Origin: Lentinula raphanica
Lineage: Eukaryota > Basidiomycota > Agaricomycetes > Agaricales > Omphalotaceae
Length of the DNA stretch: 64,000 nucleotides
Direction of reading: 5' to 3'
NCBI GenBank assembly: GCA_027919835.1
Contig: JANVFP010000004.1
Location: 992,001-1,056,000 of the forward strand
Shown here: positions 1 through 11,539 of the stretch, in pieces
Position numbering within the stretch: the first letter of the stretch is position 1
Layout of the letters: each line of letters starts with the position of its first letter
Notes under the pieces: generated by a model
What the model saw: the letters and a program-made list of their open reading frames with translations, nothing else
Told to the model about the DNA's origin: nothing
Database searches by the model: none
Position numbers and translations under genes: made by a program

Positions 1-301
1 ATCATGAACGATATTCTGATTCACTTTTGTGTAGCTATCGAAAGTGCGTTCGGGCTCGATACCATTCTTTTATGATAGATCCGAGGCTCACGAAGTGTCT
101 ACGTAGATTGACGGGAGACGTAAGCTGGCCTTCTTGGACACCGTTCGAGGAAGCTCTAGGTTCGTCTCCATCTTTTCATCCCCTCACGAATGCGTTCAAA
201 ACGAATTCTTGTTATGATTGATGCTGTTTTGCTATGATTGACTCGAATGTGCAACCCAACATTCAACAGGTCCTCTGGCAGGGTCTTTCCCTTTGCTCAG
301 C

Positions 302-581
302 CTACGCACCAACAAAGCAGACGTAGCAGTTGGATTGGACAAGGACGTTCTGGAGAAGGTCGAGGAGAAGGACGGCAAATGGCGGGTCAATGGAAAGTGA
401 GTGACTTTAGATTTGATGGAAAGAAATAGTTTTTGGTTTCGGTGTGATCGGGAAGTCCAAGTGTTGAGCGTTTACCGAACTACTTCCACTGTTTCTTGTA
501 TTGTGTTTCGGTTCTGCTTTTGCTGATCTTGTCATTTTTAGATTCGCGTTGATATCGTTCTTGGGGAGAAGGGAACGGTGA
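302..581 (+). CDS. Possible 3'-terminal exons of an unidentified gene (partial or fossil)
   Basis: An open stretch from about 302 reads LRTNKADVAVGLDKDVLEKV and on to WRVNGK. A GTGAGT donor follows at 397 and a TTTTTAG acceptor ends at 541. Joining them gives a continuation of about 12 residues (FALISFLGRRER) and a stop at 579-581. The charged, codon-like character of the first exon is the only support. I do not recognise the protein, the upstream exons are not evident, and the in-frame stop at 239-241 means the piece would need an acceptor after it. It could be the tail of a gene starting outside the window or a fossil. Confidence 0.25.
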
Positions 582-781
582 AATCCATACGTATGAATTG
601 TACATGGTATAAATGTTACATAGAATTACAACTTCGAGTTGATACCATACAGCCATTTTTCACCGTCACTGTCTTCGTGCAGTATCTTCACATCTCTTCT
701 TTGTGCACAATTCTGAGTTTCTTAACCGTGACCTCTCCATTTCCACTTTAGTTCCTCCCTCTACTTCCCTGTGTAGATATC

Positions 782-2696
782 TCAATGACCGCAGGAGGAA
801 GGATCGCCATAGTATGATGTATTGGGGTAGGGATAGTATGTGTAGCGGTCGTATGGTAAATACTCACTGTACCATAGATCAGAAGCAATGCCACCCTGGT
901 TCGGAGACCGTCCGTTTCCTCCATCTGAGATCGTGAGTCTAGAAGATGCGCTGGCAGAAGGTGTGAGAGTGGTCTGAGGATCGGACAAGATACGACGGTT
1001 CAACATTGCCCTATCAATCGTGCTCAATCTGCTCGATCGTGGCCCGTGCGGTGGACTTGGAGGAGATGAGGCTACGCTGGATGGCGGCGGTGGAGATAAG
1101 ATAGCTGGACCAGCAACGCTCAATTGGTCTGTTGGTCGGTCACTGCCACTGGCTGTTATCATCGGGGCTGGCATGCCCTTTCCGGTATCCGACCTAGGCC
1201 TGTGTTTTTCCTCAGCCTCAGCCCGCTTCAATGCCTTCTGGGCCTTTTTTCGTGCTTTAGCCTCTCGCCGTGCTCTCTGACGTGCTTTTTTCTCATGAGC
1301 AGCTTTTCGTCGTGCGTTTTCCTCAGCCTCTCGTCGTGCTTTTTCCTCGGCCTCTCGTCGTGCTTTTTCCTCAGCCTCCTGTCGTGCTTTTTTCTCAGCC
1401 TCTTGGAGTCGTGCCTTTTCCTCAGCCTCTTGGAGTCGTGCCTTTTCCTCAGCCTTTTGTCGCGCTCTTTCCTCAGCCTCCTGCCATATTTTCTTCTGAG
1501 CTTCGACTTGTCGCCGTGCTTTTTCTCCAGCCTCTCGTCGTGCCTTTTCCCTATTGTCTCGCCGTGCTTGTTGTTGCCGTGCTTCTTCATCAGTCACATT
1601 CCGCTGTTTTTTCCCTTGAACCTGTCGCCATGCCTTTTTCACGGCCTTCTGCTGCGCCTTTTCCTGAGTCCTTTTTGCTTTGCTCCTCTCTCGAATCAAC
1701 TTTGTCTCTTGCCAGAGTATGACTGCTGAACACACGCAACAGAATACGTCAATTGATGAATGTGATTGGGGATCCGGATGAAAAGAGTGACGAGAGAGTG
1801 CGCGAAAACATCCCTGACAAACGAAGGATGACACTGAGGATGATGAGTCTATTCGGTTAGGCTGTAGTATTTCCAGGGGTAATAGAGGATTGGAGCGGTA
1901 GATATCGCCTGGTTCGGGGATGGTGTCGCTCCATAGGGAAATATAGTGATTACTTTGAGCGAGGATTTTCAAGTCAAGGGATGAGTTTTGGTGGATATAT
2001 CCGGCTTGAATGAAACGTTCGTAGAGGTCGTGCATGTACTCCACGTCCTGGGCTGCATAGTGGAGATATTCTGCGGGTAGAGGACGACACATCCATTTAT
2101 CGTGGGTCACTGCAGAATCGATGAGAAGCAATTGAGTTAGAATGGTTTGTATACCTACGTGTCTTTTTGGGTGAGATCGGGGTACAACTAGGGCTATGTT
2201 CCCTCAAAGTGGCTGCTAGACCACTGAGTACATGCACATTCTTGAAAATGATCTCATTCTGCCGGATCTGCTTGTAAGAAAACAACCTGAGTAACCTTTT
2301 TTTCTGTTTATCTTTGCCCTCTCTTCTCATGAAGCGTGAACTGAGATCGACCAATTGAAGATCGAGAACGTTCTGAACTCGGATATTGTATGTATAGTAG
2401 AACACACACCAGTATCTTCGGCCGTCGAAGAAGACTTTGAGAATCTTGGGATTGGTGAGAAGATCAAAAAGGGGTTGGAGAGACTCGGAAGATGACAAGG
2501 CGACGACATCGACGAGATAGGAATGGGAGCTTTGTGGAGAGATTGGTCGGACCGATATAAGAGAGAGCGTGCCTCCGCGAGTACCGAGATTCAAAGCTTC
2601 ACAATCAACAATGAAGGCAGAGGATAAGCGTAGTAGTGATATCGCAGACAGGAAACAGTCTTCGGTATCACAGAGCACGAAGTTTGGGCTGCTCAT
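782..2696 (-). CDS. E1: 3'-5' exonuclease-domain protein with Cys4 site and charged tail; motif II Asp missing
   Basis: Two exons, 2696-2159 and 2109-782, are joined by a 49 bp intron (GTAGGT...CTGCAG). The lengths sum to 622 codons, giving 621 aa. The start MSSPNFVLCDTEDC aligns with the starts of E3 and E4. Residues about 1-220 form a DEDDy/RNase D-like domain: motif I is VDCEALNLG (D-x-E) and motif III is YAAQDVEYMHDLY (Y-x3-D). At motif II E1 reads FDGRRYWCVFY where its relatives read GRRDW or GRMDF, so the catalytic Asp is Tyr and activity is doubtful. A CQGC...CCVC pair follows, probably a zinc site, then about 180 residues of repeated KARREAEEKAR-like coiled coil and a Ser/Pro/Tyr-rich end. 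The family resembles fungal ribonuclease H-like exonuclease-domain proteins. The substrate is unknown. It lies tandem with E2, same strand. Confidence 0.75.
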
Positions 2697-3227
2697 CTGT
2701 AAATGCACTCGATAGTACGGGTTGTGGAGAACTGCTGATGATGATAAGTACCAAACGGGTTTCGTTCCCGCAGCAGTCTTGAGAAATCGAAGAACTTGAA
2801 AGGGCACGTTGGTTGCATGAGGTTTGGAAGACGGTTTTAGAACGGTTATGAATGGAAGAACGAAGTCGAAGGAGTGAATTACTATCAAACTTTCTGGTTC
2901 AGGAGAAGGCCCAAAACATATCGTTTGTGCCAAGCGCCTCGAGCCTTGAGATAAGATCTGTATTTGGCAGGGAGTCAGCTCTAGACATAAGGTAAGTATA
3001 AGACCATACGGTATGGTAACTGCGATAGATTGTCCCGCTTGCTCTTGTATAGGTTTGCACAAACGTTAACATTGTTCGAGCAAAGTAGATTGCATACTTC
3101 ATAACATAGGATCACGCTCATGGAATAGTTGAAGAAGTTGGAAGTGAAGGGATCGGAAATGACTGCAAACATTGAACAACAGATAGAAGTCTCGCGGACC
3201 ACAACGGCAGAATTTGAGATAGATAAC

Positions 3228-3326
3228 TTAGGCCCCGTTCTGCAGATACGAGACGATACGAGAACGTTTCAATACAAAAAATGTATTGAAAACAGCTCGA
3301 CCTCGTAGTTACAGAACAGGGCCTAA
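3228..3326. mobile_element. Short foldback/MITE-like element
   Basis: This is a 99 bp imperfect palindrome between E1 and E2. Its ends are TTAGGCCCCGTTCTG and the complement of TTAGGCCCTGTTCTG. The centre is a perfect hairpin, TTTCAATACA-AAAAA-TGTATTGAAA. The GGCCCYGTTCTG termini and TTA/TAA borders recall Tourist-like (PIF/Harbinger) MITEs, but no second copy was found in the window. It could also be a structured regulatory sequence. Confidence 0.5.
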
Positions 3327-3369
3327 AAGGAGAGCAAGACAGACAGTAGACAGGGTAGAAACGTCCGAG

Positions 3370-5056
3370 TTAGAAGTCCAAATGGTGGTCATTGACAACG
3401 GCTGACAGAGTAGTAGGAGGAGAGCTATGACAACGGTCAGAGACCGCCCCATCGCATATGCTCAATCGTGACCATTGGTGAGGTGAAGGAGATGAGACTA
3501 TCACTATCATAGGTGATAGTGGTGGTGCTGATATACAACGCTCGTTTGGTGGGTCATCACCCACACCAGCTGTGGTCACGGAGCCTTCGAGTTTCTCGGT
3601 GTTCTGTCCTTGCTGTCCTTGTTTTCGCTCAGCCTTCCGCCTTGCCTTTCGCTCAGCCCGTGCTTCTCTATTAGCTTTGACCCGTGCTTTGGCTTCGCTC
3701 TGTGCTTTTACCTCAGCCACTTGCCGTGCTTTGTTTACGGCCTTTCGCCGTGCGTTTTCTTCAGCCTCTCGTCGTGCTTTGTCCCTGGTTTCCCGTCGTA
3801 CCTTTGCATCAGCCGCGGCTTTTCGTGCTCTGTCTTCTGCCTCTCGTCGCGCGTTTTCTTGTGGTGCCTTTTTCTCAGCCTCTTGTTTCGCCTGTCTCTT
3901 CTCCTCCCGGCGTGAAGTTTTTTGTGCCTTCATCCCGGGCTTCGGCTGCACTTTGTTCCCGGCCTCTTGCCGTGCACTCTCCCTTTGCCATGCCTTGATC
4001 TGTACCTCTTGCCGCCACACTTCTTCATGAACTCTCTTGGGTTTGACCATCTCCCATGGTCTCCATCGCTCTTGCCACAGTTGGACGACCGAACAGACGC
4101 AACAGAGTAACCTCGTCGAGGGCAGTCGGGGTTCGATATGGAAAGAGAGAGGGAGAGTGCACGAGAGCATCCTTGACAGAGGAAAGATGGCGAGGATGAT
4201 GTGACCGACAGCTCTGGTATCTGGAGTATTTCCAGAGGTAATAGAGGATTGGCGCGGTAGACATCGTCTGGTTCGGGGATAGCGTCACTCCATAAGGAGA
4301 TGTAGTGTTCGCTTTGAGAGAAGAGAAAAGGGTTTCGGGTGATGTATCCCGCTTGGATGAAATATGCATAAAGAACATGTATGATCTCTACATCTTGGGC
4401 TGCGTAGTGGAGGTAGTCAATAGGTAGAGGACGAATTAACCAATCATCGTGGTCGACTGTAAGAGGGAGGCAATTAGAAGGATAAGGATTGGTATCAGAG
4501 TATGGGGTGCTTCACCTCGTTGCTTGTTAAGGCCTAATGGGCGCTTATATAGAAAGACATGTTCTTTCAAAGAGGCTGCCAAGCCATTAAGTACATGCAC
4601 ATGCGCAAACTTGGCCTCGTTCTGCTTGATCTGTTCGAGCGTGAATAACCTAAGCAGCCGTTGTCTTTGCTGGGCCGTTCCCTCTCCTCTCATGAAGCGC
4701 GAGGTGAGATCGACCAATTGAAGATCGAGCACGTTCCGAATCCGAACCTTGTACGTATAATAAAACGCACACCAGTCCCTTCTACCATCGTAGAAGACTT
4801 TGAGAATGTTCGGATTGGTGAGGAGGTTGAAGAGAGGTTGGAGATAAGAGGATGATAAGGCGAGGGCATCGAATAGATAGCAATAAGAGGGTTTGGGAGA
4901 GATGGATCGTATGGAGATAAGGGAGAGGATGCCCCCGCGAGTGCCCAGCTGGAGAGCCTCACAGTCAACAATGAGGGCGGGAGATGCGTTCAAGAGTGAG
5001 ACTGCAGCGATGACAGAGAACGGTGTGTTGCAGAGAGCAAAATTTGGCATATTCAT
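3370..5056 (-). CDS. E2: 3'-5' exonuclease-domain protein, apparently frameshifted
   Basis: Exon 1 (5056-4516) starts MNMPNFALCNT and exon 2 starts at 4456 after a 59 bp intron; the join KQR-VDHDDW matches E3. All DEDDy residues are present: VDCEALQLG (motif I), YDGRRDWCAFY (motif II Asp kept) and YAAQDVEIIH (motif III). The first zinc pair, CQGC, is near 4160. The rest of the protein (CCVCSVVQLWQE and a long Lys/Arg/Glu/Ala coiled coil ending at 3370) lies in another frame. Between CQGC and CCVC this copy is 4 nt shorter than E1, and the total coding length is not a multiple of three. I see no intron that would repair this. It is either a real pseudogenising indel or a sequence error. It is a tandem paralogue of E1. 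Confidence 0.65.
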
Positions 5057-5146
5057 CTGTGGACGCAGTCGATACGAGTTGTGTAGAACTGATGATAGTG
5101 ATTGTAATGAACGAGTTTCGTTCCCGCAGTAATCGTGAAGAATCAA

Positions 5147-5650
5147 AAGTCATGGTACACGAGGGTAGACGCTGGCTGCGAGTCATGAGGCCTGCATGAG
5201 GTCTCGAGGATTGAAAGACAGTTTGACCTAGTTTGACGATCGAAGAGCTGCGCATTCAATTATCAAACCTTCTCGACCAGGTGGCAGGCGAAGCTCTAAG
5301 ATATAAGATGTATGCGGTTCAATGAGCCAACGGTAAGTTAAGACTGATAATGCAGAATGTTCACCTGCAGATTCGCACTGCGCAGCCCAAAGTTCGTAGC
5401 ACAACGTGAACGGTCGCAGTGATGAACAACGATGGGCGCTAATTTTCAGTATGTAGACTTCACAGCCGGCGCTTTAATTCTCACCACGTCCATATGCATG
5501 GAAGAAGTTGGTACCAGGCGGCTTAGGCCTCAAGCTCAAGCTCGAGGCTTCAATTTCTCAAGTTCAACCTCCAACAATCTACGCCGTGATATGACAATTG
5601 ATTACATAGACTAAGATGCGCGAGGTCCTTCAATGGATACAAGCTTTTTA
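5147..5650. other. E2 upstream region, no gene seen
   Basis: The sequence upstream of E2 resembles the corresponding sequence upstream of E1, as expected for a tandem duplication. I see no convincing reading frame or repeat in it. Confidence 0.4.
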
Positions 5651-5659
5651 ACCCGTGCC

Positions 5660-7290
5660 TACGTCACGGTGAAATATACCTTCAAAAACAGTAAAAAAAC
5701 TCATCAGAAACTTATACACAACTTTTTAGCTATCTACACCTCACAGTTCGTTCCACACTTCTTATGAATTGCTGAGATGTCTATCTCTAGTGACTTTTTC
5801 CAAATTTATTCATTAGTAGACTTTTATTTATTTACAGTAAGTATCAGTTCTCATTTTATACTTGTTTTGTCAGGTATTGTACTATACTCAATCTCAGTTG
5901 TCTCCCACTTTCTGTGGATTGCTGAGTACCAAACTCAATAATTACTTGAACTTTGTAGTTATTTCATCAAAGCTTCTTATTGAGTTTGGATTTAATGTGT
6001 ACAGTCATCTACAGTCCAATGGGATAAAATTTCCACTTCAGCTGCGAAATTGTGAAGCAACACAATATGGACTAAGTGAATGGGCAGACCTGAACTATTA
6101 TACTTTGAGATACTGTATGCCATGTTTTGTAATTTTTGAGAAGAGCTAAGTGCTTTTACAATTGTTGTCAAAAATTTGAGGGCATTTGGGATGGAATGAT
6201 GTGACTGCTACTCACCACTCATTTTGTTCCATCTCATGCCAATCTGAATGTATTTTTATGATTATTTTTATAATTAATGGTCTATATGTGGTATGCTACA
6301 CACTGTAGCTTAGGAAATAAAGAGTAAAATTCCTTCAAGGACCACCATTGACATTCCAATATTCATGCATCTAGTACTGCATGTGCAGAAAAAATCATTT
6401 ATTGATCCCAGTGCAATCCTTCTTCTGAGCACTTATAAATTCTAGTAATGGTGTATCTACATTCTATGAACTAACAGGATTTTTTCTGAAAATATTTCAC
6501 AAAGTTTTGCATGCTTGAGCATCATTTGTCCCATTGGCTCATAGTATCTCAATGGCCAATAGATGACTGTAGTGTGTTTTCTCATGTGCACATTTGGTAT
6601 TCTGAGAAAATGCATACAGCCAACTATTGAGTCGATTGTTCATCATATACTTCTGCATGCACTGCTCTCTGCATTGGTTTCACTCTTAGATTTCAGGATG
6701 TCCTAGTTCTGGACTTGAGTCATTCATGTATGGTCTGTAAAATATTACTTACAATTTTCCTTATCTATTTCAAATACATAAACAAAATTGTTCAATGCCC
6801 CTCAGAACTTATGTTCATTCTGAGGGTACGGCTTTCCCCCTACTTTAGCATTCCTTCTATAGTCTTACCCCTGGTTATCTACAGGTCTTGCATGTACTCA
6901 CTTAGGCTCATAGATCCCACAAATCTGTCACTTCTAAATCCCAAAACTCTTGATGTCACACATTACACACAGAACATGGCCCATGAAGTCATAGTCCAGC
7001 TCAAGTGTCTGAGCTCCAATGGGAGCAATATGTGTTTTTTTTGAGGTTCAGAAGAAACAGGGCAGATTCATTGATTTTGTTGAGATAATTGCTCTGTGAC
7101 TGCAGTAAGAATTATCTGCACCATAATAAGTAAAGAAGGATAGCTCAATGTATTGAAACATTTGAGAATACTATGTAACACACTCCTAAGAGTTGTTAGA
7201 GTTGATCAGAAAGCTTGAATGAAGTATTGAAAATGAAAGAGCGCCCAAAAAAGCGCCAGTGTAAAGAAAAAGGCTGGGTAAGCGCTTAGA
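5660..7290. other. AT-rich stretch without genes
   Basis: Base composition changes sharply here: long A/T runs, few CG dinucleotides and none of the exon-like codon pattern of the flanks. Reading frames are short and unrelated to anything recognised. No terminal repeats were identified. At its right edge (about 7240-7290) there is a cluster of GCGCC/GCGCTT motifs like those in front of the exonuclease genes. It may be a decayed insertion or an AT-rich intergenic block. Confidence 0.45.
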
Positions 7291-7305
7291 GAAGCTGACT
7301 AAGAA

Positions 7306-8249
7306 TTAAGTAATAAGCTGAGTTGGAATTTGGGCGTCTCGAGATAATTTATAGTATAGGATAATCATTTCTCGCACTGGAGCAGAAGAAAACTCAGCGT
7401 GATACAACAACACCTCTTTCCTGTCATCTCCTTGTACACCTTCTACCGGACGAACGCGATAAACCCATCCGCTAAAGAAATAATCCTGCTCATCTGGTCG
7501 TTGTATCGGAGCTGCGCATTCACCAAGCAACGGTGCATCAAGGATATGGGCGATGAGTTCAACGCTGCGAAACGGTGCAGCGAGCAAGGTACCAACGGGA
7601 ACCGGGTAATAATCCATCGCGACCATCCGAACTTTGATCTTCTTCTTAGCCACCTGTGGTGCAGAAGTATAGACGTTTTCCATCCATGTTTGGACAAGGA
7701 GTTGAGCCAATTCGTTGGCTTTCACATTCTCCATAGCTTGTGGGGAACGGCACTTTTCCTTTTCCTTCTCATCGCAGAATGAATACTCGACTTCCGTGGC
7801 GTCGGAGACGAACTTGGTGACATATCGTGGAGGTAGAGTGAAAGATTCTGGTTGAGTGAAAGAGTCTGGCGGGAGCTGTGCGGAGGATGTTGAAGGAATT
7901 TGGACAGCCTGAGAGGTGAGCCCGCTGAGAGGTTGGTTGGAAGGTGTCGGTGAGTCCCTGGCATTCTGATCTGGATGAGAGCTGTGGGTACCACTCGTAT
8001 CCGACTTGAAACAAGAGGTACAGAGTTGTCCTCTGGGGTGTAGAGAGTTTCCTGTAGTGAGGGCTCCGTTCGAGTCAGGATGTTCAATTTGCACGTTCGG
8101 ACTGGTGCTTGGGTGATTCTATGAGGCCAAGAGATCTAGGTCTAGCTCACGATGTTGAGATATACACTAGTACTCACATTTTGTACTGGAAGCGCACAGA
8201 CAGCAGAAGCGGCGACGACCGAAACAACGAACATCGTAGAGAGATGCAT
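7306..8249 (-). CDS. S1: secreted protein, first member of the S array, with C-terminal domain
   Basis: Exon 1 (8249-8178) encodes the signal peptide MHLSTMFVVSVVAASAVCAL. A 59 bp phase-0 intron follows, then exon 2 (8118-7306); total 294 aa. After the signal comes the family box SLHPRGQLCTSC (about residue 47), then a Ser/Pro/Thr-rich linker. Unlike S2-S7, S1 also has a C-terminal region of about 140 residues (NELAQLLVQTWMENVY... LDAPLLGE...) that resembles the repeated domain of T1 and the C-terminal domain of V1 and V2. Expected to be secreted; function unknown. It has the shared S promoter upstream. Confidence 0.75.
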
Positions 8250-8626
8250 TGGAAATGTAATACAAAGATTGGGTCTAGAGTAAGATAGCGGGCTCAGGAT
8301 CCCGATATATACTCGAAAAGCTGAACTCGACTTGCCTAGAAATTAGTGGGGAATTCGAGGGGATCTGTGGAAAGCGACGAAGGCCCAGATGATACAGTGG
8401 GCTTTGGGGATCATCATCAACTGGGAGCCTCGTTGTATGAATCAGACTTTGGACTTACAGATTTTTGCGTGAAACGGTGAAAGCGTCCCGAGACAGGAAG
8501 AACTTTGGGCTTCGGTTCTGAGTTGACGACCAGACAACAAGCAAGAGAATGTTGTGAACAGACCGAGATACGAATAGACAGAGAGAGAAAGCACTGAGCA
8601 GAAGAGCTATTAGCGTAGAACACGGA

Positions 8627-8682
8627 GTGACCGACCAGCAGTAACTGAGAAACTTGGGGTGTTCTGTTCTGCCTTCTTTATA
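8627..8682 (-). promoter_or_regulatory. S1 core promoter
   Basis: On the reverse strand a TATAAAG box (8682-8676) is followed about 30 bp later by the conserved start-site element (8649-8627), whose plus-strand form is GACCGACCAGCAGTAACTGA. The upstream ATGCGCG element lies at 8771-8785. A probable 5' UTR intron begins with GTAAGT near 8459. Confidence 0.6.
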
Positions 8683-8799
8683 CTCAAAGCCTCCGCGTAG
8701 GACGTCCAAAATTAGCACCAGACGAAGGCTGTGAAAGCTGTTCTGTCATATGGGAAGCATATAACGGCTCCCATGCGCGTTATATGTTGATCTATCTTG

Positions 8800-9390
8800 A
8801 TGTATGTCATTTTCGGCGGGATCTTGAAGTCTCTTGAAGTTGTATCAGCTTGGCAACATAGGTTTGTACATGCGCCTATATACGCCCGGCCAGGGGCCTA
8901 CGGTATCAAGGGCCTATCATTGCTGAATGAGTGAGGGGATGGTGAGCGCAGGTGGGGGACTGATTCAGTTGAAGACTGAAGTTCGATGTTCATCGTCGTT
9001 TCGATAGAACAAACTGTGTGGCTGTGTCCATGGTACTCATCCCACCTCATGCCACCCGACGCCCGCTGGAGGATGGGTTGATATCAACTCATTTTCCTTC
9101 AACTTCACGCTATGTACCAGTATGTGCCTCAAGTTTCAAGAGACAAGAATCACCGACGATGATCTATACCATATAACTATCAGCATATAACTCATAAATA
9201 TGTATTGCATCTACGCATACTACGCATACACCCGGGGGCAGGGACTATACAAAGATCAGAATTCAAACATGTGCATGAAAGCCAAAGGACAGCCTTCGTC
9301 GCGATACGTCTTTTTTCCTCGTCACAAGTCGTCAGGCTTTTGGAGGCCCGTTGGGCCTATCTTGGCGAAGCATCGGATTCTGTAGAGGAT
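8800..9390. repeat. Decayed S-unit repeat block
   Basis: This intergenic block contains pieces that recur between the other S genes: GTGTGGCTGTGT, CAAGAGACAAGAATCACCGA, and the block around GGACAGCCT that encodes on the reverse strand a remnant of a charged protein tail. No intact gene was seen. Confidence 0.5.
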
Positions 9391-9396
9391 GATGCA

Positions 9397-10076
9397 TTAT
9401 GGCCTACGATTAACGTGGGCATGTGTTGGGGGTGTCACTTTAGAAGTCGGAGTAATCCCTCCAGAATTCTGCTCGGGAGACTCTAGTTCTAGAGGATTAT
9501 CGGAGGGGTTGCCGTGCGGAGGTAGATTGCGTGCGGAGCCTGAGGAAACGGAGGGAGCGGAATGCCGACTTAGAGCATCAACATATTCGGCATTGGTCTG
9601 CGATGAACGAATACTAGAAGCAGATTCAGCTTGGTGCTCAGGTGGATTATATGTGGAGGGTTGAGCCGGAGGTGGGTCTTGTAGAGCATTGTGCTGGTGT
9701 GGCGTCGACTCGGACTGGGGACCACCAAAGCGTGTGAACCCTGGTACAGGAGGATTTCCCGATATTGCACCAACGCGTTGAAACCCTGCCGCAGGAGGCT
9801 TTTCTGGGTCGGCTTTGGGTTTATTCGAGCCAGACCAACAGTTTCCTCTGCGGTATAGAGAAATTTCTGGGGCTCCGGATACGTTCGAGTCAGGATGATT
9901 GCCTACCACGTTTGAACTCGTGTTTGGGTCACAAAGCTATGGAGGTAAACAGAGATCAGATTCGATATGCCCGGATGACAAGAACATTACTATGTAGTAG
10001 TACTTACATCCTGTAACGGAAGCGCACAGACAGCAGATGCGGCGATAGCCGAGACGACAATTGTGGAGAGATGCAT
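9397..10076 (-). CDS. S2: small secreted protein of the S array
   Basis: Exon 1 (10076-10008) encodes MHLSTIVVSAIAASAVCALP. A 71 bp phase-0 intron follows, then exon 2 (9936-9397); total 202 aa. The mature part starts LCDPNTSSNVVGNHPDSN, then the family box ISLYRRGNCW. The remainder is low-complexity, rich in Pro, Ser, Asn and Gly, with no recognised domain. It lacks the downstream duplicated introns of S3-S7. The ending PPTHAHVNRRP may be an eroded remnant of that region. Expected to be secreted; function unknown. Confidence 0.7.
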
Positions 10077-10402
10077 TCTGGAAAGTAGTGGCCGTATATA
10101 CTTAAGGGTTCTGACGTCCGGTTGAGGAGCTAGATCTGACTTACCTTAAAATGAACGGTGGGTGTAAGTATCGGGTGAAAATGGAAAGCAACGAAGGAGA
10201 CGATATAGGCTTTGAGAATCATCATTAGCTCGGAACCTCGTCGGATGAATCAATCTTTGAACGTACAGAAGTTTTTTGCGTAAAAGCACTGGGATACCAG
10301 GAATTTTTTTTGGGTTCAGTTAGCGACCAGACAACGAGACGTTGTGAGCAGACTGAGGATAGACGAAGAGCAAGAGCTAAAGAGCTGTAGCGTAGAACAC
10401 GG

Positions 10403-10469
10403 GTGACCGACCAGCAGTAAATGAGAGAATTCTGGGTATCATATCAGATCATATCCTGCGGTGTTTATA
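10403..10469 (-). promoter_or_regulatory. S2 core promoter
   Basis: A TATAAAC box (10469-10463) and a start-site element (10425-10403, one mismatch in the AACTGA part) are present. The spacing is slightly longer than in S3-S5. The upstream element reads CCCTATGCGTGATATA at 10595-10610. Confidence 0.55.
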
Positions 10470-11272
10470 CTCAAAGCCTCAGTGTGCGTTGCCCAAAATA
10501 AGAAGTTAGTGGCACCATCTGGCACCCAGCTGGCACCATACAAAGGCTGTCCCATCATATTGCGTTGCATGATGGCCCTTGAAAGCTTGATGGTCCCTAT
10601 GCGTGATATACAGCTTGATACGATAGAGTGAACTTTGAAAGGAATCGTAGACGTGAATAGAAAGTAATCCTGGGTGAAGCCTACCGAAGCGGAGAAGAGG
10701 TCCAGCGGGAAAACAGGAACATGCAAAGCATGAGTCCTGGGAACGAGCGGAGCGTTGAAGAAAACTCCAGTCTCCGAGTCTGACTTGCCCTAGAACTTGG
10801 AAGGCCAAGCGAGAAGAGAGCGACAAATGCTGAGCGCTGAGCAAGCGATATCGGTTAGAGCAATTGAGTGACGCTGATGAACATCATGCAATGTGGCTGA
10901 AAAAGGAAAGAGCATGGCGGATAGTGGAAGATAGAGACTACTTACTGCAGACTCAGACCGTTGAGTTGAAGAGGGAATTTTGCACGAGTAAGTGGTTGGT
11001 TTTCCACTCCAATCGGACTTGGAGGTTTCCGTTTCGAAACGAACTGCTGTGGCTGTGTCATTATTTCGCCCGGCAACTCCCGGGCAACTCCCAACCTCTC
11101 CCAACCTACTCCCAACCTCAGATCTCAACCTACTCCCAACCTCTCCCAACCATTCTCGAATCTCAACCTCGATCCTCAAGAGACAACGAACTAAGCACTT
11201 CCTTATCCATGCGTACTCTCGTGGGCACTGCATGAATCACATCAGAATCAAACACTGTGGATGGAGGCTAAA

Positions 11273-11530
11273 CTAGGCTAAACTTTGAAGGACAGCCTCC
11301 CGGGTCCTCTTCATCATGATGCGTTTTTTTTCCTCGTCGTCAAGGTCTTTGTAACCCCATAGGATACTGGCGGGATCAGAATGGGTTGAGTGGGTTTCGT
11401 CACAATTGAGGTCGAGCTCGAAAATCGCTTCATATCGTGAGTCTTCAGAATTCGACTTCTCCGTAGTCAGTGCTGGCTCAACCAACAAAGGTATTCGCTG
11501 TGAACTCACCTTCAGATCAATCATCTTCAT
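11273..11530 (-). CDS. Short hypothetical protein or fossil 3' exon
   Basis: An 85-residue frame, acidic then basic, ends ILWGYKDLDDEEKKRI followed by a Lys/Arg-rich tail and LQSLA. The same tail, with stops and frameshifts, recurs on the reverse strand near 9300, 14830, 17900, 20890 and 34750. This suggests it is the best-kept copy of a tail once linked to each S unit. No promoter or upstream exon is evident and I do not recognise the protein. It may be non-functional. Confidence 0.3.
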   Translation of the reverse strand: MKMIDLKVSSQRIPLLVEPALTTEKSNSEDSRYEAIFELDLNCDETHSTHSDPASILWGYKDLDDEEKKRIMMKRTREAVLQSLA

Positions 11531-11539
11531 CTTTCATTG

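Noticed and set aside
1124..1729. 201-codon plus-strand frame of Leu/Ser/Phe/Cys repeats
   Set aside because: It is the complement of the KARREAEEKAR coiled-coil coding sequence of E1; the apparent repeat is a strand artefact.
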